Assembly: GCA_034429475.1 (NCBI GenBank)
Contig: DAOUGD010000209.1
Location: 1 to 27,844 of the forward strand
Length of the DNA stretch: 27,844 nt
Origin: JAKQHY01 sp034429475
GTDB taxonomy: Bacteria; Chloroflexota; Anaerolineae; B4-G1; SLSP01
Direction of reading: 5' to 3'
Shown here: one piece after another, positions 16,130 to 25,400 of the stretch
How positions within the stretch are numbered: position 1 is the first letter of the stretch
How the letters are laid out: each line of letters begins with the position of its first letter
The notes under the pieces: model-generated
The model's database searches: none
The model's input: only the letters and a program-made list of their open reading frames with translations
What the model was told of the DNA's origin: nothing
Made by a program: the position numbers and the translations under genes

Positions 16130-17179
16130 GTGAACGTACAGTCTATCTACCGTTTAGGAGGCGTCCTCACCATCGGCCTCCTAATATTGGGGACGATTCT
16201 GGGCAGTATGCTCCTCTCCGGCACCGATGCGGCCCTGGTCGTCCCCTACGCCACGCCGCCGCTCAGTACCCTCTGGGTGACGCTCTACCCCACCCTGGCG
16301 TCGCTCACCGATACGCCCGCGCCGGGCGTCACCCCCAGCGCCACAACCACGTCCGCGCCGGGAATGACGCCGCACGCCACCGACACGCCCGTTGCGCCGG
16401 AAAATACTCTCTGCGCCTATCCCGCCGGCTGGGTCGCCTACACCCTGCAAGCGGGCGACACCCTGGTAGCGCTTGCGCGCCTGGCGCACATCAACGTGTA
16501 TGCCCTGATGCAGGCGAACTGCCTGGACACCATGGATCTCGCGCCCGGCACGGTAGTTTACCTGCCCATCACAGCGTTCGCAACCGTCACGCCTGTCCCC
16601 TGCGGGCCGCCCCCGGACTGGCGCATCGTCATCGTGCAACCCGGCGATACCCTTTTTGGGTTGGCGCTGCGCTACGGGACAACCCCTGACGCAATCCGCC
16701 GGGCGAACTGCATGTCAGGCGATACCGTGTACGTCGGACAGCGCCTCTACCTGCCGCCGGTCATGGTGAATCCCCCCACGCCGACGGCGACCCCCACGCC
16801 CTCCGTCACGCCGACGCCGTCAGCCACGCCTACCCCGTCGGCAACGCCCACCCCATGGCCCGACACGCTCACGCCCACGCCGACGGAAATCCTGCCGCCC
16901 ACGCCCACCCTCACGCCCACCGAGACGCTCACGCCCACGCCGGAGACGCCGACGGTCACGCTTACACCGGAAACGCCAACGCTCACGCCCACGCCGGAGA
17001 CGCCGACGGTCACACTTACACCGGAAACGCCAACGCCCTCCCCCACGCCGGAGACGCCGACGCCAACGATAGAGATGCCCACCGAGCCGCCGCCCACCGA
17101 AACGGCAACGCCGACGGGCACCCCCACGCCGACTTCCACCGTCACACCTTCGCCTACCGTGACGTCGCCGGGCAGGTAA
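16130..17179 (+). CDS. Membrane-anchored LysM protein with Thr/Pro-rich stalk
   Basis: A hydrophobic anchor or signal segment (about 12-30) leads into two LysM domains: about 100-146 (WVAYTLQAGDTLVALAR) and 164-208 (IVIVQPGDTLFGLALRYG), each with the YxVxxGDTLxxLA pattern and Asn-rich turn. LysM domains bind peptidoglycan or chitin-like glycans. The last 138 residues are Thr/Pro repeats. GTG at 16130 is chosen because GGGAG (16115-16119) lies 10 bases upstream, and it follows the previous stop by three bases. Unusually, the low-complexity stalk is C-terminal and the protein ends with it. Probably co-transcribed with the kinase-like gene and the next lipoprotein, forming an envelope set. Confidence 0.82.
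   Translation: MNVQSIYRLGGVLTIGLLILGTILGSMLLSGTDAALVVPYATPPLSTLWVTLYPTLASLTDTPAPGVTPSATTTSAPGMTPHATDTPVAPENTLCAYPAGWVAYTLQAGDTLVALARLAHINVYALMQANCLDTMDLAPGTVVYLPITAFATVTPVPCGPPPDWRIVIVQPGDTLFGLALRYGTTPDAIRRANCMSGDTVYVGQRLYLPPVMVNPPTPTATPTPSVTPTPSATPTPSATPTPWPDTLTPTPTEILPPTPTLTPTETLTPTPETPTVTLTPETPTLTPTPETPTVTLTPETPTPSPTPETPTPTIEMPTEPPPTETATPTGTPTPTSTVTPSPTVTSPGR
16927..17034 (+). repeat. Two tandem 54-base repeats in the Thr/Pro stalk
   Basis: 16927-16980 and 16981-17034 are direct copies differing at one base (cacg versus caca). Each encodes 18 residues of the pattern LTPTPETPTVTLTPETPT. The near-identity points to a recent duplication, so the stalk length is probably variable. Confidence 0.85.
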
Positions 17180-17181
17180 CC

Positions 17182-18684
17182 TTGCGCAAAACCGGGACAC
17201 TCATCCTCGCCGGAGCCTTGTTAGTCATCAGCCTGGCGGCCTGCGGCCCTTGGCTGTCGGCCCCCCCCACGCTCACCCCGACGACGCCGCCGACCGCCAC
17301 AGTGACCGCCACCCCGACTGATACACCGACCGCCACGCCCACACCCACCGCCACACCCACCCCAACACCCACGGCAACCGCCACGCCCACCGCCACACCG
17401 ACGACGACGCCCACGTCCACGCCCACCGCTACGAAAACCAGCACGCCCACGCCCTCCCCAACGGTCACGGCCACCCCAACGCCCTTGCCTCCGCCGACGG
17501 CCACCGCCTTGCCCCCATCCCTCACGCCGACAGCAACCATTACCGCGGCGGTTGCCGCACACTCGTCCGCGCTCTTGCCGGAACCGGCGACTATCCCCGA
17601 CCACTGGTTGATGGCGCCGCTCGCGCCTAATACCGCCTACTACCCCACCCTGGCCGATTTCTGGGAGGGCGCCGCGCAATTTGTCCTGGACGAGTACAGC
17701 ACTGGCCTGCCGATGGGGGAATCCGACACCCTGGTGATGCGCAACGATGAACTGTGGGCCTACTTCCACACCAGCACCGCCGTCAGCGGGGTCGTGGATC
17801 GCTGCGGGGATGCGGTGGCGTTCCCCGGCTGCACCGTCATCTACCTGAGTCGTGACGGGGGGCGCACGTTCTTCCGGGAAGGGCCGCTCGTCTGCCAGTT
17901 CGACTGCGCGGCTTGCCCGTGTGAGGCCGAGCGCGATCACATTAACCAGCAACAATACCCGCGCCTGGCCTACAACGGCAACACGCTTTTCCTGGTGTAC
18001 GAATACCTGGGACGCACTCGCCTGCGCCGTTCAACGGATGGGCTGACATGGAGTCCTCCCGAAAAAGTGGCGGACACAGGGATCTGGAAATTATGGCTGC
18101 GCAATTGCAGCGCCGCCGAACGCATCCACCCACACCCGTATGTACCCTACGAGTATGAATGTCTTTCTGGGGGGCCGCCGGGGATTGCCACGGTTGGCGG
18201 GCGCGTCTACGTCTTCGTGGGGATGGGACAGAATCCTGGGGCAATGGGCTGTTATGTCGGCGCGGCCACCGCGCCGGCCGAGCAATTTGTGCGTTGTCGG
18301 CACAATCCCCTGTTTGTCGGGGCGCAGGACTATGGGCCGCTGGAAGAAAAAGGCCCACAGACCAATCCCTACTTCGATTTCCGCACCATCAGCTCGGCGG
18401 AAGTGCAGCAGGTGGGGGAACGCTTCTACATGCTCTACGAGGGAGTGCGCGGCCCTGGCCCCGGCGACGCCGGCGACACCCAGTTCGGTCTGGGGCTGGC
18501 CCGCAGCCGCGCCGACCAAATTGACGACGCCTGGGAAACTTACCCGCACAACCCCATCCTGGCGGATCTGCCGGGCAACGTCGGCCTGGGGCACGCCGAT
18601 TTGATCGTCTGGCAGGGGCAGACGGTGCTGTTTACTTCGTTGGATGGGGTGGCGCGGAGTCGGTTGATACTGGTCTGGAAGTAG
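17182..18684 (+). CDS. Lipoprotein with Thr/Pro stalk and Asp-box beta-propeller-like domain
   Basis: TTG at 17182 gives MRKTGTLILAGALLVISLAA followed by C21: a lipoprotein signal with lipobox LAAC. It starts two bases after the LysM stop, with GGGCAGG as a weak ribosome site. The open frame continues upstream only because Thr/Pro repeats are open in another frame (a His/Ala/Asp-rich artefact), so that start is rejected. Residues about 27-125 are a Thr/Pro stalk. The C-terminal 370 residues look like a sialidase-type propeller, with Asp boxes SRDGGRTF (223-230) and STDGLTW (284-290) and a Cys cluster (CQFDCAACPC, about 238-247). The substrate is unknown. The 3' end overlaps the convergent 95-aa gene. 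Confidence 0.78.
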   Translation: MRKTGTLILAGALLVISLAACGPWLSAPPTLTPTTPPTATVTATPTDTPTATPTPTATPTPTPTATATPTATPTTTPTSTPTATKTSTPTPSPTVTATPTPLPPPTATALPPSLTPTATITAAVAAHSSALLPEPATIPDHWLMAPLAPNTAYYPTLADFWEGAAQFVLDEYSTGLPMGESDTLVMRNDELWAYFHTSTAVSGVVDRCGDAVAFPGCTVIYLSRDGGRTFFREGPLVCQFDCAACPCEAERDHINQQQYPRLAYNGNTLFLVYEYLGRTRLRRSTDGLTWSPPEKVADTGIWKLWLRNCSAAERIHPHPYVPYEYECLSGGPPGIATVGGRVYVFVGMGQNPGAMGCYVGAATAPAEQFVRCRHNPLFVGAQDYGPLEEKGPQTNPYFDFRTISSAEVQQVGERFYMLYEGVRGPGPGDAGDTQFGLGLARSRADQIDDAWETYPHNPILADLPGNVGLGHADLIVWQGQTVLFTSLDGVARSRLILVWK

Positions 18685-18919
18685 GGACAGCGGACAAAAA
18701 GCGGGTGAACGCGCGCATGGCCGTATGGAGAATGGCTTCTCCTAACGGTTCCATTTTGATGTCAATAAACAGGTCTTCTTCGGGAATTGCATCGTCCAGG
18801 CAGCACAACTCCTCCCGGAAGATCGCCACCAGTTCTGCTTCGTGATCCTGCAGGAATAGCGCCAGATCATGGCGTACCAACTTGAAGATGCTTTCGCGGA
18901 GCCACTTACGGAATCCCAT
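18632..18919 (-). CDS. Small conserved-looking protein, last gene of the right operon
   Basis: Not recognised. The 95-aa protein begins MGFRKWLRESIFKLVRHDLA, an amphipathic helical start, and continues with acidic helical sequence (ELVAIFREELCCLDDAIPEEDL) and a disordered tail. It starts 7 bases after the stop of the upstream gene in the same operon, with AGGGGG directly before the ATG, which supports real translation. Its last 53 bases overlap the lipoprotein gene on the other strand. It is probably cytoplasmic. Confidence 0.6.
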   Translation of the reverse strand: MGFRKWLRESIFKLVRHDLALFLQDHEAELVAIFREELCCLDDAIPEEDLFIDIKMEPLGEAILHTAMRAFTRFLSAVPTSRPVSTDSAPPHPTK

Positions 18920-18926
18920 GCGCCCC

Positions 18927-19976
18927 CTAAAGCAGCCGTTCTAAATTCACAAAGGGGATAAATGCCCGCTCCTTGCCGAGATCAACGTACACGCCGGACA
19001 TTCGCGCCCCGCTTTCCAACTGCACCGCCCCCGTCGGCATCTCGGCAATGGTGCCGGACATCCCGGCGTAAGAACCGCGTAGCACCCGGACCCGATTGCC
19101 GATGGCCGGCGGCGCATCGGGGTCTACCAGAGTGCCGGCCTGCGTCGGCATCGGCGTCACGATGTAGGGCCGCATAAACGCGCCCCCGATTTGACACTGT
19201 CCGCTGATGGCGGCCTCACGCCCATCCAGGGAGCGCAGCAAGTCAAAAATAGCCTGGCACATCGGAATCTCCCCGATCCCTTCGGTAGCGATCACCGGGA
19301 AGGTGACGGCGGCCAGCCGCTCCATTAAAGAAGGTGGGACGCTGCCCACCACAATGCCCCGCACCTGCATTTCAATGGCGTGCTCCAGGGTTTCCTCGTC
19401 AATTTTCGAACCGCCCACCAGGATCGCGCCCTGGGAGGAAGCGTCAATGTGCTTGGGGCGCATAGGATTTTTGGGCGCACGCACGACTGCCCGCATCACC
19501 CCGAACGCCTCGCGCCCATTACCCCAGGCCGCCTGGATGTGCGCACCGACCGTCTCGATGACGATGCCCTCCCCCGGAAAGACCGTCACGACGGTGCCCG
19601 GAACCAGCGCGTTGAGCCGGGTCAAGGTGGGCTGCGCTTCCAGCCACAACCGGCCCCGCCCTTTGCCCACGATAACGCCGGTGATAGGAGCGCGCACGGT
19701 CCGCCCACCTAATCCGCCGCGCGTTGCCAGCACGTCCCCTTCGTTGACCGCGTCGCCATCTTTCACTCGAATGCAGGCGCCCGTCTTTTTGAGCGGCACA
19801 TCCAATTCCCGCGCCACATCAATAATACGAAAGTCCGGCGGGTCGTTGGCCTGCGCCACGATGTGCGCCGGTTCTACAGGATCGCCGACGCGCGCGAGAA
19901 CTTCGCCCTTCCGCGACAGCCGCCGAGTCGTGTGGATAATGGTCAGTGGATTCACAATAGTGTAGGACACGAACAT
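18927..19976 (-). CDS. Unknown protein with barrel-sandwich and KOW-like regions
   Basis: Function unknown. ATG 19976 is chosen because GGGAGGT lies 4 bases upstream and the MutL-like gene ends one base before. The longer frame runs back into that gene and is rejected. Residues about 60-115 (GDAVNEGDVLATRGG, then VRAPITGVIV) resemble a lipoyl/biotinyl or RnfC-like barrel-sandwich fold without an obvious attachment Lys. A middle alpha/beta stretch (about 180-255, GAILVGGSKIDEETLEHAIE, RGIVVGSVP) follows. The C-terminal part (about 293-347, NRVRVLRGSYAGMSGTIAEM) reads like a KOW or Tudor-like barrel. No membrane segment was seen. Between two genes of a tight operon, it is likely a partner of the MutL-like ATPase. 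Confidence 0.7.
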   Translation of the reverse strand: MFVSYTIVNPLTIIHTTRRLSRKGEVLARVGDPVEPAHIVAQANDPPDFRIIDVARELDVPLKKTGACIRVKDGDAVNEGDVLATRGGLGGRTVRAPITGVIVGKGRGRLWLEAQPTLTRLNALVPGTVVTVFPGEGIVIETVGAHIQAAWGNGREAFGVMRAVVRAPKNPMRPKHIDASSQGAILVGGSKIDEETLEHAIEMQVRGIVVGSVPPSLMERLAAVTFPVIATEGIGEIPMCQAIFDLLRSLDGREAAISGQCQIGGAFMRPYIVTPMPTQAGTLVDPDAPPAIGNRVRVLRGSYAGMSGTIAEMPTGAVQLESGARMSGVYVDLGKERAFIPFVNLERLL

Positions 19977-19977
19977 T

Positions 19978-21726
19978 TTAACCTCCCACATCCCACAACC
20001 AACGATTGAGCAGTCGGTGGCGTTGATCAACATTGTCCGGTAGCAGCAGCGGACGCCCGCGCGCATCCACGACCAGCCCCACCAATCCGCCGATGGCGTG
20101 GACTGTGCCGCCGCGCCCTGGCCCTAGCCCGATGTCGAAGCGCTTGGCGGGGCGGAGTTCCAACGTAGCGTTTTGCCCCGGCAGCAGCGGCCAGATTTCA
20201 ATTTCCCCATAATGTGCCTCCACATCCAGCTTGCCGCCATCTTCGTACATGATGCTCACCTTGAGGATCGTGTCGCCCTGGCGCGCCCGCCCCAATGGAG
20301 AAATGACCGTCCCCAGCGAGACCAGCGTGCCAGCCTCCAACGCGGCCGCCGCCGCCAGCGGTTTGACGCCGGCCACCGCGCCCAACGCCGGCGTGGCACG
20401 GTTGACGTCCAGCAAAATGGTGGAGATACCCAACGGCTGCAATCCATCCAGCGCCGTGAGCAGCGCCTGCCCCGGACGCGGCATGTGAACAATCCCTCCG
20501 CCAGACACCAGGATCGGATCGAGACGCGGCATCATGCCCGGTATATGCGCCGCCTCGCCGGTATCCCAGGTGGATTGAGCCACTTCCAACGCGGAGCGCA
20601 GCATTTCGCGCACGACCGCCTGTTCTACCCACAATTCGCGCGGCTCCTGCGGAATTGTCCACGGGCGCAGGGTGCGATTGTACAACATCGTCAGAACTTC
20701 TTCCGCCTCGATCTCCTCCGGTATCCAACGCAGCAGCCGCTCGATCCCATGCGCCTTCACCCACTCCACCGGGCCGTAAGCAATGCCGCCGCTGTGGACG
20801 GTCACATAAGGACGCCCAGCGAATGTCGCGGCGACAATCGTGTTGGCCGCGCCCAGGTCTACCCCCAGCACCCCCCGATCAGGATTGCCCTCGCGGCGCC
20901 ACAGGAAATCCACCACCCGCGCAAAGGCGGTGGCGGTCGGCTGCACCGGCAGGCGAGTCCACTGCCCCAGGGTATCCACACCCGGCGCAGTAGCCAGCCG
21001 TTTTTCCGCATAGAGACGTTCCAACGCTTCCTGAGCCGGACCGAGGTGCTCGACGCCGATAGCCGGCTGCACGTTATCGGTCACTACCGTCTGGGTAATA
21101 TCCCCCAGCGCCTTCACCACACGCGGGCGCAGCGCGGCATTCCCAGCATACAACACCACCGGACGCTGGCCTTTCTCTAACATATAGGAAGCCAGGGCAA
21201 TCGCTTCGGCTAGTTCCAAGACCGGGCGCGTCGCGCCGCCTTCCACGCCGCCGACCAGCAAGATCACGTCGGGCGCGCTGTCGCGGATGACGCGCGCCCA
21301 CATTTCCTGCGGGGAGCGCATACTGCCCTCGCGCGAGAGGATCGCCTGAATGTGGGTATACGTGGCGGTCGCGGTGCGCCGCGCACTTTCGAGGCTCATT
21401 TCCCGCACCAACCCGGCCAGGATCAGCTTCAGCGGTTCCGGCGCGCTCATGATGACCACAAAGGCATCCACGCCCTGGAGGTTATGGCGGGGAGTGATCA
21501 CCCTTCCATGGAGATAGAGGGGACGACCGGTAATCTGCTCAATCTCATTGATGGCATATACGATACCCACACTGACATCGTTCCAAGGGGGATTGAGGGT
21601 CGTGGGTGTCTCGGCCTGCGCCACAAACCGGTAACTGCCCTCGACTCTTTCCAACAGCAGCAGTTTGGTGATAACCGTGCCGCAATCGGCGACCAAAATG
21701 GATTCGATGGATAATTCGTCTGGCAT
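19978..21726 (-). CDS. MutL-type ASKHA-fold ATPase (glutamate mutase L family)
   Basis: Actin-like ATPase of the family that includes the glutamate mutase-associated protein L. Two ASKHA-like halves are visible, each with a phosphate-1 type motif (VADCGTVITKLLL, about 12-24; GVLGVDLGAANTIVAAT, about 285-301) and an adenosine motif (DVILLVGGVEGG, about 153-164; DPILVSGGGIVH, about 403-414). No glutamate mutase subunit genes are in this window, so the family name gives no function here. ATG 21726 has AGGGGG (21732-21737) 5 bases away; TTG 21729 would be too close. At 582 aa it is a little longer than the recalled family average. Confidence 0.8.
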   Translation of the reverse strand: MPDELSIESILVADCGTVITKLLLLERVEGSYRFVAQAETPTTLNPPWNDVSVGIVYAINEIEQITGRPLYLHGRVITPRHNLQGVDAFVVIMSAPEPLKLILAGLVREMSLESARRTATATYTHIQAILSREGSMRSPQEMWARVIRDSAPDVILLVGGVEGGATRPVLELAEAIALASYMLEKGQRPVVLYAGNAALRPRVVKALGDITQTVVTDNVQPAIGVEHLGPAQEALERLYAEKRLATAPGVDTLGQWTRLPVQPTATAFARVVDFLWRREGNPDRGVLGVDLGAANTIVAATFAGRPYVTVHSGGIAYGPVEWVKAHGIERLLRWIPEEIEAEEVLTMLYNRTLRPWTIPQEPRELWVEQAVVREMLRSALEVAQSTWDTGEAAHIPGMMPRLDPILVSGGGIVHMPRPGQALLTALDGLQPLGISTILLDVNRATPALGAVAGVKPLAAAAALEAGTLVSLGTVISPLGRARQGDTILKVSIMYEDGGKLDVEAHYGEIEIWPLLPGQNATLELRPAKRFDIGLGPGRGGTVHAIGGLVGLVVDARGRPLLLPDNVDQRHRLLNRWLWDVGG

Positions 21727-21735
21727 CAATACCCC

Positions 21736-22398
21736 CTAGGCGGGGAAAATCAAACGGAAAATGCGCCACACATGTAGCACCAAGGTGGTGAGCGCCGTCG
21801 TGAGCGCGCCGGAAAAGGCCGCGGCCAGGGCGCACAAGATAAAGAACCGCCCCACGCGCTGCGCCCATGACCATACGAAGCCCAAACGTCCGCGGGGTTC
21901 ACGGCTGCGCGGCGAAAAGACCACCAGGGATGTCCCCACGCCGAGTATCACGATGAACCCGCGCAGGGGGTTCTGCCGGGTCAACGCCGCGCCGGTCGCC
22001 GCGACCTGGGGGATCAAAGTTCCCAACAACGCGCCGGAAATGGCTACCGCCGCCCCGACGCCCAGCAGGAACCCGATGGTGATATTCCCCAACATCCCCA
22101 AATTGCCCTGTATCTTGGGGGACGCAAACCCTTTGAAGATCAACAACAAGCCCAAAATCAGAGGGATGACATAGACGAGGCGCTCGCCCAGCCTGGTGGA
22201 CGAGGCCAATGTCACCGCAATCCACTCCACCAAGACCAGCTTGAGGAGAACGCCCAACAGATAGCCGGCGCCGCCGCCAACCAACAATGCCAGCGCCCAA
22301 CGATAGAGAAGGTTGTCCCCCAACATATAGCTGAAAATCATCAGCATGAGGACGGCGCCTACAATCAGGCCGATGGTTTCTAGGTCCACAGATGCCAT
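21736..22398 (-). CDS. Unknown integral membrane protein (about six TM)
   Basis: Not recognised. Hydrophobic segments lie at about 8-26, 33-56, 73-90, 104-130, 146-161 and 184-205, and loops are short and basic, for example RSREPRGR (about 164-171). The protein is 220 aa. It starts 3 bases after the zinc-ribbon gene's stop and ends 9 bases before the MutL-like start, so it is surely in the same transcript. AAGGGGG lies 11 bases before the ATG. It may be a membrane dock for the ATPase. Confidence 0.75.
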   Translation of the reverse strand: MASVDLETIGLIVGAVLMLMIFSYMLGDNLLYRWALALLVGGGAGYLLGVLLKLVLVEWIAVTLASSTRLGERLVYVIPLILGLLLIFKGFASPKIQGNLGMLGNITIGFLLGVGAAVAISGALLGTLIPQVAATGAALTRQNPLRGFIVILGVGTSLVVFSPRSREPRGRLGFVWSWAQRVGRFFILCALAAAFSGALTTALTTLVLHVWRIFRLIFPA

Positions 22399-22401
22399 AG
22401 T

Positions 22402-25400
22402 TTATCTGGCCCCCTTCTTCCTGGCGGCTACAGCATAGAGTAATCCAAAGAACAACAGTCCGGCGGCCGCCCAGTGGGTCAACACCATTGCATTGAGCAC
22501 CCGCGCCAGATCTAACGTTCCCAACTGTGCGAATTCGCCCTGGTAGGCGATCTGGCGATAGGTCGCCAGATCGGTAATCCCCACCAGCCAGCCGTTCAAG
22601 CCGCGCGTCTCGAAATACGGCATAATGAAAGCGCCGTTGGCCGCATTGACGCTCACCGCCAGGGGCAGCGGTCGGCGCGCCGCGGCATTTTGTTCAATCC
22701 AGCCCCGCATCGGCTCCAACCGCGCGGCCACGACCAGCACCATATCCGCCCCCAGAGCCTCGCCCCGGTTCAGCAGATCGGCAATCCCGCTATCCGCACC
22801 GACCCGGTAAACCGATTCAGCCGCCGGCAGCGCGTTGGTCATGGCCCGACTCGCCAGCAATGCCTGAATCATTCCCGCCCCTTCAGGCAACGTACTGACC
22901 GCGATCACGTTGACTTGCCGTTCTGCCAGTTGATCCAGCAGCGTCTCGGCAATCGGCTGCATCTCGACCGCCTCCGCCGGGCCATAGTCCACCGTCAAAA
23001 TGACCGTATCGCCCGGCTGTAAGTTTCTCACCGAATCATGGAGCAATTTTACCCCCGGTCGGGCGGCGGGCGGCGGCGCCTGGCCCAGACTTTCATCGCT
23101 CCACAACAGCCCGACCGCCGCCGCCGCGAGCAATAGCAGCATGACCCCCATCCGCAACAGCCGCGCGCCGAGACCTGGTCGTCCGCGTTGCTGTGTGACC
23201 GGGCGGGCTTTGCCGCGCGGTTGTTCTAACAACTGCTGCCACAACTGCGCCTGCTGCACGATCGCCTCCGACGGCTGGGGCAGGGGCACCGGGACAAAAT
23301 CCGGGGGGATATCCACGGCAGTCAGCGGAATGATGACGCCGGCCAAACCGGCCAGCGGCCCGGATTCCTCCGCCGGCCCCAGATATTTCTCCGAGACCAC
23401 TTCCCCCGTGCTGGTGACGGTGGGACGCAATTGTTGTACCCATTCGGGGATTTCGGCGCGCGCTAATCCAGAAGCAGCCTCCACCTCTGGCGCTTTCTCG
23501 CCTAGAATCCCGGCAATTTCGGGCGGCAGCGGCGGCAGCGGCCCGGTGCCCGACGGACGCAACTGTTGCAGCCATGTCGGAACGTTGGCGCGCGCCAAGT
23601 CATCGCCAAGTGGAATTTCGGTCACGGGAGGCGCTTCTTCTTCCGCCGACACCAGCGCATCCAGCCAACTCGGCGCTTCTTCCGGCGGGGCAACCTCTTC
23701 ACGCGGCGGAGCCGGCGGTTTGGTAATACCGCTTTCCAGCACGCCGGGAACAAACGCCGGCGCAGCGGGGGGGGCGGCGGGCGCTTCTTCCGCAATGTTG
23801 GCTAACCAATCCGGTAGGGCGGCCTCCGACGGCGTGGCTTTGGGAGCGGCCTCTCGCAAGCGGCGTGCGGCCAGGCGACCAGGCGCCTTTTCTGCCGGTG
23901 AAGGTTCAGCCGATTCGACTGCCTTGAGCCAATCCGGTATCTCTGCGACTTCAGGCGCCTCGGTAAAAACGGCGGCAGGCGGTGCAGGTGGCGCGGATGG
24001 CGCCGCACCGCCGAGCCAATCCGGCAGTTCCGCGGCCGGTTCGGGGGCTTCCTCTTCAAAAATAGCGGCGGGACGCGCCTCCTCCGGGCCTTCGGCGGCG
24101 GCCAACCAATCCGGCAGTCCTTCTCTGACTTCTTCAACTTCGGCAGCGCCCGCCAACCAATCCGGCAATTCGACTTCTTCCGGCTCGCCGCCCTCCGGCG
24201 CTGCCGGTTTCTCAGTCGCTTCTTCCTCGGCGCCCAGCCCTGAGATCCAATCCGGCAACGTCGGGGCGGCCGGCGTCTCCGCTGCTGCGGCAGCTTCTTC
24301 CTCGACGCCCAGCTCCGAGAGCCAATCCGGCCGCGCCGGAGCGGGGGCGCCAGGGGCCATCGGCGGTGGGGCGGACGGCGGTTTGCTCTGCGCCGGTACG
24401 GCAGAAGGCGCTTCAACGTTGAGCAACAGCCAGTTCGGGAGAGGCGCCAGGCCAAGAGCGGCGGGCGGCGCGGTCGGGTCGGCATGGCGCAGCAGCCACG
24501 CGGGGATTTCCGACGACCTGGCGGACGGCGGGGGGGCGCTGGGATCGGTAATGGCGTTCAGCCAATCCGGCAAAGGACGGGCCGGCGCTGTATCTACCTG
24601 GCTGACGCCGCCGACAGCTTCCACCATCGCTTCTTCTATAAAACCGGCAAACGCGCGGGGCGGCGAGACGGACGGTTCCTCTTCGGCGGGTTCTTCCTCG
24701 GAAATGCCGTGCGCCCAATCCAACTCCAGCGCCTCTTCTTCCGCCGGTTCAGTAACGCCGAAATCGGCGGCCCAGCCAGGTTGCGACGTTTCCGCTTCAG
24801 CCGGCTCCTCATCCGTGACGCCGTGCGCCCAATCCAGTTCCAACACTTCTTCTTCCACCGGTTCGGTGAACATCAAACCAGACAGCCAATCGCGCTGGGC
24901 GGAGGCTTCCGCCGGTTCTTCTGCGGCGACACCGCGCGACCATTCCGGCTCGGCGGACTCTTCCGGTTCGGCGGTTATCAAGCCGGACAACCAATCAGGC
25001 TGAGCGGGCGCTTCCGCCGGTTCTTCCTCAACGATGCCGCGCAACCAATCCGGCCCGGCTTCCGGTTCTTCCGCCGGTTCCGCAGGCACCAGGCCGGACA
25101 GCCAATCGGACGGCGCGGTAGTTTCGGCCTCTTCAGCGTCCGATTCCGTCGTACTGAAGCTGCTCAACCAATCCGGCAGTCCGGATTCCGGGAGAGTGGG
25201 CGCGGGAGGCTGCGCTGGTTTACGCGCGGGCGGGGCAGGTTCGGGCGCGATGAGATCGCGCAGCCAATCCGGTTGAGCCACTTCCGCCGGGGATTCCAAC
25301 TCGGTCTCTCCCCACTCGGACATCCAGTCTGGTCGAGGGGCGGCGGGAGCAGTCTCGGTCGGCGTTTCTTCCTCCGGCGCAGATAGCCAATCGGCCAACG

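Noticed and set aside
16855..17181. His/Ala/Asp-rich N-terminal extension of the lipoprotein
   Set aside because: It is an out-of-frame reading of the Thr/Pro-coding repeats of the LysM gene. The lipoprotein signal begins at TTG 17182.
19977..20066. Longer start for the barrel/KOW-like protein
   Set aside because: The extension lies inside the MutL-like gene and lacks a ribosome site, whereas ATG 19976 has GGGAGGT.
20173..21180. Plus-strand frame of 335 codons opposite the MutL-like gene
   Set aside because: Arg/His/Gln-rich composition typical of an antisense frame in GC-rich DNA, with no domain and an intact gene on the other strand.
23000..25003. Long plus-strand frame (Ser/Ala/Gly-rich) opposite the zinc-ribbon gene
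   Set aside because: It is the antisense shadow of the repetitive acidic motif array, without recognisable domains or ribosome site.
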